A stretch of 64,000 nt of DNA from Desulfospira joergensenii DSM 10085 (GCF_000420085.1 NZ_ATUG01000002.1:1302001-1366000); one strand, 5' to 3'; counted from the stretch's first letter, positions 29,202 through 38,135 are shown. A program made the numbers and translations. The notes: a model not told the origin generated them from the sequence alone.

Positions 29202-29788
29202 TTGACGGTCGCCTCTAAGGCGTTGCTCATGGCGGCATCGGTCTATAATATTCTTTCCGGTGGTACTTGCCTTCAGAATATTGACCTGCCCAGAAACAAT
29301 GACGCATGGCTCAATGCCCTTTACGCAAAAATCATCCCTGATTCAACAACAGATTGGTTTCTTTCAACTGTTGGTATGTTCGATTCTATGTTGAATAACC
29401 AAATTGGCCGAGGGCTGTTTATAGCAAAAGAAATAAAGGATATCCGTTCAATCCAGCTGGGTAAATCAGCGCTGATCACAGGCATTGAATGCCTTCTAAA
29501 AAAGGCTGACTTTGATAAGCCCGAAAAATAATAATTGCAGGTGCGTTTGGGTCCTATCTCGATAAACAGGACATGATAAGATTGGGAATGACACCCGGAA
29601 TAGATCCTGAAAATATCGAAAAGGTTGGAAATTCAGCTGGTTCAGGTGCGGTGATGACCCTTTGTGATGAATCATATGTTAACAGAGCAATTCATATTGC
29701 CTCAAAGATCGAAGTTGTGGAACTTGCCTGTGACAGGGTATTCCAGAATAATTTTATTAAAAATTTAAATTTCCCAGTTACTTCATAA
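29202..29788 (+). pseudogene. Chimeric remnant: transposase fragment joined to RACo-type corrinoid activator
   Basis: The first part (to about 29400) resembles the N-terminus of a DDE transposase (VYNILSGGTCLQNIDLPRNN, then LNALYAKIIPDSTT). From about 29405 the text changes to the ASKHA domain of reductive activators of corrinoid proteins (KEIKDIRSIQLGKSALITGI). After a one-base loss in an A-run at about 29524-29530 it continues as IIAGAFGSYLDKQDMIRLGM to VGNSAGSGAVMTL and VELAC, ending at 29788. It is therefore a decayed 3' end of a RACo-family gene cut by an insertion. It implies that a corrinoid methyltransferase system once stood here. Confidence 0.6.
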
Positions 29789-29812
29789 TGATCGGCCGCA
29801 ACAGACGGCCTG

Positions 29813-29890
29813 GTTATTGATTGGGGGATTGGGGATTGAAAGGAATTGGAACAATTGGGGGACGGGATTTTTGGGGAATTGGGGGACAAA
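29813..29890 (+). repeat. G-run repeat, possible quadruplex
   Basis: Runs of three to five G recur six times, with the unit ATTGGGGGA near-repeated. No gene is seen in the surrounding 535 bases (29789-30324), which otherwise hold one terminator and the edge of an IS. Confidence 0.4.
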
Positions 29891-29942
29891 TACATTATTC
29901 CTTGAATAGCAACTCCAGCCGATTTTGATTATATTGACTAAC

Positions 29943-29980
29943 AAAGTCGAACGGGTTTTGGACTCCCGTTCGGCTTTTTT
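29943..29980 (+). terminator. Rho-independent terminator
   Basis: CGAACGGG (29948-29955) pairs with CCCGTTCG (29965-29972), extended by a G-U and a G-C pair, and is followed by six T residues. It is oriented for plus-strand transcripts leaving the DUF1835/RACo remnant region. Confidence 0.8.
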
Positions 29981-30324
29981 AAGCTTTATTCGTAACAGAA
30001 AAATGTTATAAAAAGCGTTTTACATGACTGCCCCTCCCCCAAGAAAATACACTTCGAGTTGAGCTTCTTCTCAAAGCGACAATGAATTTGGGAAAGCGAG
30101 CCATTTGCCTATTATATCAGGGAGAGGAAAGCGAATTTTTTGTTCCAAGATTTCTTTTTCCGGTGGTCGTTTTTAGGCTGGCCTAAAGTTAAAGTTTCTT
30201 TAATTCTCTTGGGCTCAAGATTTATCAGGGATTCGTTTTGGTCACTTTAATATATGCCGACTGAAGACTATCTTAAAAATGAAATTTTCCAAATGCAGGT
30301 TATAGAAACCCACACTATTATTAA

Positions 30325-31862
30325 CTCAACTTTCGGTGGAGTAAAATTACACCCCCAAGAATTCCTTAGGTCTATTAGAAAATCCGAAATATTTTAGAGC
30401 CTGACCCATCACCTGATCAAGCATCTCCTGTACCATACGCTCGGTAAAATCAAATAGTCGCCGAATTTTTACCAAAGCTAAGCGCATGATCCGCTCCAAA
30501 GAAACCATAAAAGACAAATTGGTCATCTCATCGTTACAGGCTCTGAAGAGATCTCCAAACGACCTCTGATCCATACATTGCCGCTGATAAAGGCTGAGAA
30601 GATTATATCTGGCAAATACAAGTGATGTGTGTGCGATCAGACCATCGTAATTCCTGATTTGTACCTCTTTTACCAGTTTCAGGTGTTCTTTGCACATCTT
30701 GAAAAAAACTTCGATATCCCACCGTTTGCCGTACAGCCGTATGATTTCTTCATTAGGGAGTGCCCAGTCTGTCGACAGTAGTGCAAGCCAGCCTCGGTTT
30801 GTATTACAGGGAACAAAAACTATTTTTGCCCGTTTACCGTTTGGAAGAGATACTACGGCATGGGCTTTGACCTTTGCTCTTCCCCTTTTTTTCTTCAATT
30901 TCCTGTAAAGGTCGGACAGCCTGAGTTTTTTGCCTTGATATTCATAATACCATTTTGGGTGATCTCTCAGCATACATATGACCTGTATGTGCTCCCGCAA
31001 ACTTGCTATTGCTGAGGGCATCGAAAACCAATTGTCCATCACGACATATCTGGCCTGGACACCCATAGCAAGGGCTCTTTTTACCATCGGTACGAGGTGA
31101 GCCGTAGATTTTGTGACTGCTTCTTGACGGCGATGGTACCCGCAGGTCCTTTTATCAATCTCAGAATTGATTTCATTGTACCGATTCTTTTTTTCTGCGG
31201 ATGATAAAAGGGCAAAATCAAGTCCAAGGAAGCTATTGCCGTCAGACCATCCAAGGGTCAGCATCCGAAACCCTTTAATAAACTTCATATTTGTGTGATC
31301 GAACACCCGGGATAACAGTTCCACTTTTTTTGATCGATTTCTGCTATAGGTAGAATCGTCAAAAATAAGAACCTCTTCGGAAGAATCATCAAGAAGACCT
31401 CTGATGATAAAATAAATCCGGCGGCTAAGATGAAAGGTAAACCGCCGCCAGTTGAATGTTGGTGTGTTCAGAAAATTGTAGACAGCGTCCTTATCAACCG
31501 CTATTTCTTTGTTTCTCACAATGCCCTGGTACAAATTTTTATTGCAAAAGGCCAGGTTGAAAAGGGCTGTGAAAATAGCAAGCGGAGATGCCCCCTTTGT
31601 TTTAGTGATTCCTGATTGGTTCAATAGCGTGCCTATTTTGAATTTTGCAAAGTATTCATTGAGGACGCCAAGCTGCTCCGAATTTGTGATTTGATTTAGT
31701 GGATCGTTAAAGGTAGTATTCATTTTGACGAATTCCCTTTGTTTCGATTGTTTGTTTAGTGGTAAACAAAGCATATCATGCGGAGTGGAATTCGTCAATT
31801 TTTATAATGATTTCAGTTTGTTGTATTTTCTATACGACTGGTTTTAATCACCGAAAGTTGAG
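30325..31862 (-). mobile_element. IS4-family insertion sequence, copy B, intact
   Basis: A 1538-bp element with the same 14-bp terminal inverted repeats as copy A (30325-30338 and 31849-31862), flanked by a different 7-bp duplication TTATTAA (30318-30324 and 31863-31869). Its own target duplication shows independent insertion, not one arm of a composite transposon. Confidence 0.92.
30347..31723 (-). CDS. IS4-family DDE transposase, copy B
   Basis: A 458-residue transposase, complete, with start ATG 31721-31723 as in copy A. The same DDE and YREK residues are present (FDDSTYSRN, VVMDNWFSM, YGKRWDIEVFFKMCK). It differs from copy A at five positions only. The 12-bp inverted repeat over the ribosome-binding site is conserved. 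High identity means both copies were acquired or moved recently. Confidence 0.92.
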   Translation of the reverse strand: MNTTFNDPLNQITNSEQLGVLNEYFAKFKIGTLLNQSGITKTKGASPLAIFTALFNLAFCNKNLYQGIVRNKEIAVDKDAVYNFLNTPTFNWRRFTFHLSRRIYFIIRGLLDDSSEEVLIFDDSTYSRNRSKKVELLSRVFDHTNMKFIKGFRMLTLGWSDGNSFLGLDFALLSSAEKKNRYNEINSEIDKRTCGYHRRQEAVTKSTAHLVPMVKRALAMGVQARYVVMDNWFSMPSAIASLREHIQVICMLRDHPKWYYEYQGKKLRLSDLYRKLKKKRGRAKVKAHAVVSLPNGKRAKIVFVPCNTNRGWLALLSTDWALPNEEIIRLYGKRWDIEVFFKMCKEHLKLVKEVQIRNYDGLIAHTSLVFARYNLLSLYQRQCMDQRSFGDLFRACNDEMTNLSFMVSLERIMRLALVKIRRLFDFTERMVQEMLDQVMGQALKYFGFSNRPKEFLGV

Positions 31863-32323
31863 TTATTAACATTCAACACTCCGATATTACTTGTTTTCAC
31901 GGAATTTTGATTTGGGTACTGGGCGACACATGTGTCTATGATTGTTGAGTAGAAAAGTTAATTTTTTGCCATACGACTTCTTCTGCCAGTCATCGTTTTT
32001 TAGTTCGCCAAAGCTCAAAGTTACTTGTAAAATCATGAACTCGAATAAAACCAATTTTAACAATCAGGGATCAATCTACCGGTATGGTGCGGAGGTTGTT
32101 GGGGGCTGTGGTGGAGTCATTCGGGGGATTTCTTACAGGTTCTTATGAAGCGGAAGGGCAAAAGGATGAACTGTTTGAGCCTTGGCGAGTTTTCATCCTT
32201 TCCTGGAGTGGAATTAGAACCTGTTGAAATTCTTCCCGCTGCGGAACCGCAGTCCTCAGCAGCCGGACTCCCAAATTGCGAATACCTTCCGGTATAAATA
32301 AACAAAAAGCAGAGAAAAATATT
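31863..32323. other. Intergenic region, nothing identified
   Basis: About 460 bases between the IS and the small selenoprotein gene. Several short frames exist on both strands but none shows a motif or a good ribosome-binding site. Confidence 0.4.
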
Positions 32324-32536
32324 TTACAGCCGGTTCACCGGCACATTGGCCAGCTGTTCCTCCAGAAATTCATCCATGAGGTCTTTGTATTTGTCTTGGG
32401 GATAATTTTTGCCGCAGGACCTGCAGCGCAGATAGACCTGGGTTCAGCTTCGTCTGATGGTCAGGCTTCCCCCGCAGGAGAGGCATCTTCCTTGAATTTC
32501 TTCCACTTTGCATCCTTTTTTTGGCCGGATTTTCAT
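32324..32536 (-). CDS. Small dual-CXXC selenoprotein, UGA-encoded selenocysteine
   Basis: A 70-codon gene visible only when TGA at 32444-32446 (minus strand) is read through. The product opens MKIRPKKGCK. It carries C18-L-S-C21 and C38-R-S-C41 as a zinc-ribbon pair, with selenocysteine at residue 31 in RRS-U-TQVYLRC. It ends MDEFLEEQLANVPVNRL, the C-terminal signature I associate with the dual CXXC small (seleno)protein family of sulfate reducers. A stop directly precedes the ATG in frame. The ribosome-binding site (AAAGGG) is weak. Downstream of the UGA a hairpin with a GGUCC loop fits a bacterial SECIS. The function is unknown; a redox or metal role is an inference. It is divergent from gpt. 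Confidence 0.82.
32411..32446 (-). promoter_or_regulatory. Candidate bacterial SECIS of the small selenoprotein
   Basis: On the minus strand, starting 16 bases after UGA, GCTGCA pairs with TGCGGC (one G-U pair) around a GGTCC loop at 32417-32421. The loop sits 23-27 bases after the UGA. E. coli fdhF SECIS likewise has a GGUC-containing apical loop. Confidence 0.65.
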
Positions 32537-32607
32537 TCAGGCCCTTTTATTTTAACTCCAGATAAATTAAAACAACCTGAACAAAAGTCAAAATAAAAAC
32601 AGAGCGA

Positions 32608-33096
32608 ATGCATATGGATAAAAAAGAAGATAGGTATACGAGAAGTTATCCCATTTCCTGGGAGCAGCTCCACAGGGATTCCAAGGCACTATCCTGGCGG
32701 CTCCACGACCTGGACCGGAAGTGGAAGGGGATCGTGGCCGTGACCCGGGGCGGGCTGGTTCCGGCGGCCGTAATCGCCCGGGAACTGGGCATCCATCATA
32801 TCGATACGGTATGCATCACCAGCTATGACTGGCAGAGCCAGGGGGAGACCACCATCCTGAAGGAAATCCGGGGAACCGGGGAGGATTTTCTGATCATTGA
32901 CGATCTGGTGGATACGGGGGGGACTGCCCGGGTGGTCAGGGATATGCTGCCCAAGGCTTATTTTGCCACGGTCTATGCCAAACCGGCCGGCAAACCCCTG
33001 GTGGATGCCTATGTCACCGAGGTGAGCCAGGATACCTGGATCCTTTTTCCCTGGGATTCGGAATCCCGGTTTGTGGAGCCCATAGCCGGGAAGTAA
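32608..33096 (+). CDS. gpt: Xanthine-guanine phosphoribosyltransferase
   Basis: A 162-residue cytoplasmic or membrane-associated enzyme that salvages xanthine and guanine with PRPP to XMP and GMP. The PRPP motif [14 protein letters not shown] is clear. [20 protein letters not shown], the SSYD-like segment ITSYDW and [12 protein letters not shown] are all close to E. coli Gpt, and the C-terminal [10 protein letters not shown] matches as well. Length is normal. It stands alone between the selenoprotein gene and argG. A decayed copy of its 3' end lies at 11165-11250. Confidence 0.93.
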   Translation: MHMDKKEDRYTRSYPISWEQLHRDSKALSWRLHDLDRKWKGIVAVTRGGLVPAAVIARELGIHHIDTVCITSYDWQSQGETTILKEIRGTGEDFLIIDDLVDTGGTARVVRDMLPKAYFATVYAKPAGKPLVDAYVTEVSQDTWILFPWDSESRFVEPIAGK

Positions 33097-33206
33097 AAGC
33101 AATTGATAATTAAGAATTGAGGATGCTTCGCGCCATTTGTGGATGCCGATGAAATGTAGCCGAACGCTTACAAATTGTGGAAATTTAGATTTATAACCGT
33201 TCAATT

Positions 33207-33262
33207 AAAAAAGATCAGGGCCGTCATTCCGGGGAAATGCTTCCCGAAACCACGGCCCTGAT
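33207..33262 (-). terminator. Terminator of argG
   Basis: On the minus strand ATCAGGGCCGT (33252-33262) pairs with ACGGCCCTGAT (33214-33224), followed by CTTTTTT. The 11-bp stem has an internal smaller hairpin in its loop. It may also stop gpt transcripts on the plus strand. Confidence 0.8.
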
Positions 33263-33307
33263 TATTTGAAAACCCCTTTAGACGTTTGCCTTTGGGGTTC
33301 TTGATCC

Positions 33308-34534
33308 TTATTTCCCGTTGACGATTTTCTTGTGGGCCATGAGCCGTATGGCGTTGACCTTGATAAAACCTTCTGCGTCTTCCTGGTTGTAACCCCCTTC
33401 AATATCCATGGAGGACAGGTCCTGGTTGTACAGGGAAGAAGGACTCTTCCGGGCCACAGGATAGGCATTGCCCTTGTAAAGCTTCAGGGTGACTTCCCCG
33501 TCGATGACCTCCTGGCTCTTGTCCATGGCCGCCATGAGGAATTCCATTTCCGGGCTGAACCAGAATCCGTTGTAAACCAGTTCCGCGAACTTGGCCGCCA
33601 GCATATCCCGCAGGCGCATGACCTCCCGGTCCATGGCGATTCCTTCGATATCCTTGTGGGCCTGGTGAAGGATGGTTCCCCCCGGGGTTTCATAGACTCC
33701 CCTGGATTTGATGCCCACGAACCGGTTCTCCACCATGTCCAGGCGGCCGATGCCGTTTTCCCGGCCCAGCTGGTTCAAATACTCGAAAAGCTCCAGGGGA
33801 TCGGTTTTCTGGGTTCCGTCTTCCAGGTTGGCCACCTTTACGGGAAGTCCGTCCTTGAACTCCAGGGTGATCCGGGTGGCCTTGTCCGGGGCCTGTTCCG
33901 GGGCAACCGTGTGGGAGTAGATGCTCTCCTCGCACTCATAGCCCGGATCCTCAAGGACCCCGGCCTCATGGGAGATATGGAGGAGGTTGTCATCCTCGCT
34001 GTAGGGTTTGGAAGCGGTCTGCTTTGTGGGGATGCCGTGTTTTTCCGCATAGGCCAGAAGGTCGCTCCTGCCCTTGAAAGCATCCAGGAAAGCCTTGTTC
34101 TTCCAGGGAGCGATGACCTTGATGCCCGGGTTCAGGGCATAGTATGAAAGCTCGAACCTCACCTGGTCGTTGCCCTTGCCCGTGGCCCCGTGGGAAACAT
34201 ATTGAGCCCCGACCTTCTGGGCGATTTCAATCTGTTTTTTGGCGATCAGGGGCCTGGCAATGGCCGTGCCCAGAAGATACCGGCCCTCGTAGATGGTGTT
34301 GGCCTTGTACACGGGAAAGATATAATCCGTGACAAATTCTTTTTTCATGTCTTCGATAAACACATCGGACGCGCCGATTTTCAGGGCCTTTTCCCTGGCT
34401 GCCTGAAAATCCTCTTGCTGGCCGATGTTGGCCATGTATGCATATACTTCATAGTCCTGTTCCAGCAGCCATTTGAGGATGACAGAGGTATCCAGTCCCC
34501 CTGAATAGGCCAGAACCACTTTATTCTTTGACAT
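33308..34534 (-). CDS. argG: Argininosuccinate synthase
   Basis: A 408-residue cytoplasmic ligase joining citrulline and aspartate with ATP in arginine biosynthesis. The N-terminal PP-loop [18 protein letters not shown] is complete, and [17 protein letters not shown] and the C-terminal [14 protein letters not shown] region agree with the family. Length is usual (about 400). The start at 34534 has GGAGACTC upstream. A 14-bp palindrome TTTTATCGATAAAA lies 17 bases upstream of the ATG and may be an operator. Confidence 0.95.
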   Translation of the reverse strand: MSKNKVVLAYSGGLDTSVILKWLLEQDYEVYAYMANIGQQEDFQAAREKALKIGASDVFIEDMKKEFVTDYIFPVYKANTIYEGRYLLGTAIARPLIAKKQIEIAQKVGAQYVSHGATGKGNDQVRFELSYYALNPGIKVIAPWKNKAFLDAFKGRSDLLAYAEKHGIPTKQTASKPYSEDDNLLHISHEAGVLEDPGYECEESIYSHTVAPEQAPDKATRITLEFKDGLPVKVANLEDGTQKTDPLELFEYLNQLGRENGIGRLDMVENRFVGIKSRGVYETPGGTILHQAHKDIEGIAMDREVMRLRDMLAAKFAELVYNGFWFSPEMEFLMAAMDKSQEVIDGEVTLKLYKGNAYPVARKSPSSLYNQDLSSMDIEGGYNQEDAEGFIKVNAIRLMAHKKIVNGK

Positions 34535-34550
34535 TGAGTCTCCTTGTTTC

Positions 34551-34564
34551 TTTTATCGATAAAA
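34551..34564. promoter_or_regulatory. Palindromic site upstream of argG
   Basis: TTTTATCGATAAAA is a perfect 14-bp palindrome. The same half-sites recur at 34772-34794 before the DUF2975 gene, so both divergent transcripts may respond to one regulator. Confidence 0.5.
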
Positions 34565-34771
34565 CATTCATTATATTCTGAATTGTCAAAAAAATGAAGA
34601 AAAAACTTGAAATAGTCAAGACTTAGAATATTGGATTCTAACAGATTTTTTCAGGCCCTGAAAAATCGGGGCTTGCGGTCATGATCTTTTGGGGTTGCCG
34701 GAAGGCGCCGTTTCTGGGCAGGCGTTTGATGGCTCGGCATTCCGGGCGTAAAAATATTGATAATTGGTAAA

Positions 34772-34794
34772 TTTTTATCGAATTTCGATAAAAA
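34772..34794. promoter_or_regulatory. Palindromic site upstream of the DUF2975/HTH operon
   Basis: TTTTTATCGA and TCGATAAAAA flank a 3-base centre (ATT). It shares half-sites with the argG-proximal palindrome. The HTH protein encoded downstream is one candidate binder. Confidence 0.5.
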
Positions 34795-34860
34795 CTTATT
34801 GACAAAGACATAAGAATTTGGGAAGCTTCGCACGAAATGAACAAATAAATTGGAGGTTCC

Positions 34861-35409
34861 ATGGAAAATACAGCAAGAATTCAGCGTATCAGCGGCAGAC
34901 TCTATACCGCTTTTTTTGTGTTTGCGGTTCTTCTCCCGATCCTTACGGTGGGGTATTGGGTGTTTTTAAACCATCTGCCGGAAAGCCTGGTCACCGTATC
35001 CATGAAAATGCAGGCCGGGCTTCCCAGGCCTTCCGAGACGACCCTGGCACAGAGGATGCTGGGACTTGCGGTTTCCCTTGTCCCGTTGGCCATAAAAATG
35101 GCAGCCATGTTGACGCTTATGCGCCTGTTAAAGCTGTACCGGGCCGGCAATGTCTTTTCAGGGGCCCATGTGGCTTGCTTCAAACGGCTGGGCCGGATCC
35201 TGGTCTATTACACCTTTGCCGGAGTGGCTGAATCCACCGGGGTCGTTCTGGTCATGACCATGAACAATCCGCCCGGGCAGAAGATGCTGAGCATCGGTTT
35301 CAGCTCCAATGAGATTACCCTTCTGGTGGTGGCCTCCATTGTATTGATGATTTCCTGGATCATGGACGAAGGGCGAAAATTGGCTGAAGAGCATTCCCTG
35401 ACCATTTAA
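34861..35409 (+). CDS. DUF2975 membrane protein
   Basis: A 182-residue inner-membrane protein with four hydrophobic segments (about 18-38, 62-82, 110-130 and 147-168), typical of DUF2975. GGAGG lies 6 bases before ATG 34861. In many bacteria a DUF2975 protein is paired with a YozG-like Cro/C1 regulator, as here (gap 32 bases), and the pair is thought to form a membrane-sensing regulatory module. The exact role is unknown. Confidence 0.85.
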   Translation: MENTARIQRISGRLYTAFFVFAVLLPILTVGYWVFLNHLPESLVTVSMKMQAGLPRPSETTLAQRMLGLAVSLVPLAIKMAAMLTLMRLLKLYRAGNVFSGAHVACFKRLGRILVYYTFAGVAESTGVVLVMTMNNPPGQKMLSIGFSSNEITLLVVASIVLMISWIMDEGRKLAEEHSLTI

Positions 35410-35441
35410 TCCATGACCTTAGGATCGAAAAAGGAGAGTTT

Positions 35442-35663
35442 ATGCCCATTGTCATCAACCTGGATGTGATGCTGGCCAAACGGAAAATGAAATCCAACCA
35501 ACTGGCAGAGGCCGTGGGCATTACCCAGCAGAATCTGTCCATCCTGAAAACAGGCAAGGCCAAAGCCATACGTCTGACCACCCTCGATGCCATCTGCCGG
35601 TCCCTGGACTGCCAGCCCGGGGATATCCTGGCCTATGTTTCCCCTGGACAGGGTGGGTCATGA
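35442..35663 (+). CDS. YozG-like Cro/C1-type HTH regulator
   Basis: A 73-residue DNA-binding protein. The helix-turn-helix is clear (SNQLAEAVGITQQNLSILKT), followed by KAIRLTTLDAICRSLDCQPG, the YozG-like signature. AGGAG lies 9 bases before ATG 35442. It is the second gene of the DUF2975 operon. It probably regulates its own operon through the TTTTATCGA-type palindrome (inference). Confidence 0.85.
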   Translation: MPIVINLDVMLAKRKMKSNQLAEAVGITQQNLSILKTGKAKAIRLTTLDAICRSLDCQPGDILAYVSPGQGGS

Positions 35664-35706
35664 TGCCGGGGAAGGGATGAATCGGAAAAAGGAGCGACTG
35701 TGATAA

Positions 35707-37866
35707 TCATCTGGGCGTAGACCGTGAAATCCTGGCCTCTTCAAAGGAGGCCATCTGGGTCATGATCTTGCAGGCCGCTTCGGCCGCATCCATGGCCAGG
35801 GCCGCTCCCGTGCCCTCGCCCAGCCTCATGTCGAAATCGATCACCGGCGTGAGATCCATGTGGGCCAGGGCCGCTTCCTGGGCTTTTTCCACGGATTTAT
35901 GGCCGGAGATCAGATATCCCTGGATATCCGGGTGGATGAGAAGGGCGGCAAGACCGGCGGCCGTGGAGATCACTCCGTCCAGGACCACGGCGCATCCCTT
36001 TGAGGCTGCGGCCAGGGCTGCCCCTGCGATCCCGGCAATCTCAAATCCCCCGATCTTCTGCAGGATCTGGAATCCGTCCCCGGGATCGGGACAGTGGAAG
36101 TTGAGCACCTTTTCAATAACCTCGATCTTATGTTCCAGGCCCTTGTTGTCCACGCCGGTTCCCCTGCCCGCGGCCCGGGCCGGGGAGATCCCGGTGATGA
36201 CCGAGATCATTGCCGAGGCCGAGGTGGTGTTTCCGATGCCCATCTCCCCCAGGCCAACGATATCGACGGGTTTGGCTGCATGGGCCTCCAGAAAGATCTT
36301 CATCCCGCTCTCCAGGGCAAGGATCAGTTCCTCCCGGGTCATGGCATCCTGGAGGGCGAAATTCCGGGTCCCTTTGGCCACCTTGGCCCTGATCAGATCC
36401 GGATGGGGGGAGAATTCCTTGATCACCCCCATGTCCACCACCTTCATGTCGATGTTATGATGGCGGCAGAGCACGTTGATGGCGGCCCCGCCGTTGAGGA
36501 AATTCTCCACCATCTGCCCGGTGACTTCCGCCGGGTAGGCCGATACCCCCTCTTCGGTGATCCCGTGGTCTCCGGCAAATACGAATATGTTTTTCTGCCG
36601 GATCTCAGGGGTCAGTCGGTTCTGGATCAGGCTCATGCGGATACCCAGATCTTCCAGTCTTCCCAGGGCGCCCAGGGGCTTGGTCTTGTTGTCCATCTTG
36701 GCAACGGCCCGGGAAACCAGGTCCCGGGACAGGGGATGGATTCCGGCCAGGGTCCGGGCCAGCAGACCGGTTTGAGGCAGCTGCTTCCTTATCCGGCCCG
36801 GCAGACTTCCTTTTCCAGTATCCTGAGCCTTTGGAGCCGGGACAGCAGGGGATGACGGCTCTGCCGACAGGGGTCGGGAAGAGCCCGTTAATTCCCCTGA
36901 AAAATCAAGGACATATTTCAGATATTTTCCGGACAGCACTTTGGGCATGAGACCGGGAGCGGATTCCGGGGGCAGAATCTCTTCCACCAGGAGGCGAAGC
37001 TCTTTTTCATGATTCCGGATAAAGGGCAGGGCCTTTTCCATGTCGCTTTTTTTCATGCCGTAGGCCCCGGAGACGACGGCCTCCTTGTAATGGACCAGGT
37101 TCAGAAGATTGGTTTCAATTTCTTCATTTTTGGAAATGCCGGAAAAAAAGGAAATATGGGATGCCTTGTCCACCTTGGTAATGGCCTGGCAGAAGGCAAT
37201 GAAATCCGGGCAGGCATTGATGACAATCTGAAACCGGCTCTCATGGGTCTCTTTGACCAGGGGAATTTCCCATGCAGAGACAAAGGAAGAGACCCGGCTG
37301 ATCTTGTCTTCGTGTTTTTCAATGATCAGGGGATTCAGCCCCAGGGATTTTGCATACAGGGCCGTGATCAGCCCCATGGTTCCGCCTCCGAAGATCAGGA
37401 CCCTTGCCCCGGGTTCAGCCGGCAGTTTCTCAAAGGCATTGACCACACATCCCACCGGTTCGGCAAAACAGGCAGTAACGGGATCCATATTCCGGGGGAG
37501 GGGGATCAGACTTTTTTCCGGAACAAGAATTCTATGGGCAAAGGCGCCGTCATTGTGAAACCCGGTTATTTTCATGTCCTCACAGAGATTCTCACGGCCC
37601 ATGAGACAGTACCGGCATTCCCCGCAGCTTTTTCCGGGCCAGACCGTACATAGACGACCCTCCCTGTCCCGGACCACCATTTCATGGCCCAATACTCTGG
37701 GAAACAGAAGGTCCCTGTGGCCCTGTTCCCACATCTTGGCATCGGTCCGGCAGACGGCGCAGGCCAGGACATCGACCCCGACCTCATCCGGCCCGGGAAT
37801 CAGCTCCGACTCTTCCATATCCCGGATTTCAAGCTGCTCCAGACCTGTCAGCACCATCCGTATCAT
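35707..37866 (-). CDS. cobT: Alcohol-dehydrogenase/CobT fusion protein
   Basis: A 719-residue two-domain protein. Residues 1-335 form a zinc-dependent medium-chain dehydrogenase: catalytic zinc region CAVCRTD and GHEMV, structural zinc cysteines CGECRYCLMGRENLC, and an NAD(P) loop GGGTMG. A Pro/Ala/Ser-rich linker (336-365) follows. Residues 366-719 form nicotinate-nucleotide:dimethylbenzimidazole phosphoribosyltransferase (CobT), with GDHGITEEGVSAYP, GEMGIGNTTSASAM and the catalytic Glu of MRLGEGTGAALAM. CobT activates the lower-ligand base of cobamides. The gene is the last of a cobalamin-riboswitch operon. What the dehydrogenase does is unknown; it may act on a ligand precursor or on a ribosyl intermediate (inference). 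Confidence 0.9.
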   Translation of the reverse strand: MIRMVLTGLEQLEIRDMEESELIPGPDEVGVDVLACAVCRTDAKMWEQGHRDLLFPRVLGHEMVVRDREGRLCTVWPGKSCGECRYCLMGRENLCEDMKITGFHNDGAFAHRILVPEKSLIPLPRNMDPVTACFAEPVGCVVNAFEKLPAEPGARVLIFGGGTMGLITALYAKSLGLNPLIIEKHEDKISRVSSFVSAWEIPLVKETHESRFQIVINACPDFIAFCQAITKVDKASHISFFSGISKNEEIETNLLNLVHYKEAVVSGAYGMKKSDMEKALPFIRNHEKELRLLVEEILPPESAPGLMPKVLSGKYLKYVLDFSGELTGSSRPLSAEPSSPAVPAPKAQDTGKGSLPGRIRKQLPQTGLLARTLAGIHPLSRDLVSRAVAKMDNKTKPLGALGRLEDLGIRMSLIQNRLTPEIRQKNIFVFAGDHGITEEGVSAYPAEVTGQMVENFLNGGAAINVLCRHHNIDMKVVDMGVIKEFSPHPDLIRAKVAKGTRNFALQDAMTREELILALESGMKIFLEAHAAKPVDIVGLGEMGIGNTTSASAMISVITGISPARAAGRGTGVDNKGLEHKIEVIEKVLNFHCPDPGDGFQILQKIGGFEIAGIAGAALAAASKGCAVVLDGVISTAAGLAALLIHPDIQGYLISGHKSVEKAQEAALAHMDLTPVIDFDMRLGEGTGAALAMDAAEAACKIMTQMASFEEARISRSTPR

Positions 37867-37892
37867 TTTAGAATGTCCTTTTTTCTCAATGG

Positions 37893-38096
37893 TTAATCCA
37901 CATCCTTTTCCGAAAGAACCAGCTTTTTCAGCCGGACCCCGGGGAACCCCTGCTGTTTCAATTCTGTTTCATGGGCCCTGACCTGGTCCATTTTGTCCAT
38001 GGGAAACACGCTGGCCTTGTCCAGGCCCACGCAATGGAATCCGTCGGGTTTCACCCGGATATACTCTTTACCGGTTTTTAAAATGAGAAGTTCCAT
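37893..38096 (-). CDS. Small protein of the cobalamin-riboswitch operon
   Basis: A 67-residue protein (MELLILKTGKEYIRVKPDGF onward), probably a beta-rich single domain with a charged C-terminus. I do not recognise its family. It lies 39 bases after the TrpD-like gene and 26 bases before the fusion gene on the same strand, so it is co-transcribed and under the riboswitch. A binding or scaffold role is possible but unsupported. Confidence 0.7.
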   Translation of the reverse strand: MELLILKTGKEYIRVKPDGFHCVGLDKASVFPMDKMDQVRAHETELKQQGFPGVRLKKLVLSEKDVD

Positions 38097-38135
38097 ATGA
38101 AAGCTTCAAGTCTAAAGTCAAAAGTCTTTTAAGGG

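Noticed and set aside
17516-31862. Composite transposon made of the two IS4-family copies
   Set aside because: Each copy has its own 7-bp duplication, and the two differ (TAAAAAG and TTATTAA), which shows independent insertions.
32276-32596. Plus-strand 106-aa frame
   Set aside because: It is the shadow of the minus-strand dual-CXXC selenoprotein gene; its own product has no motif or ribosome-binding site.
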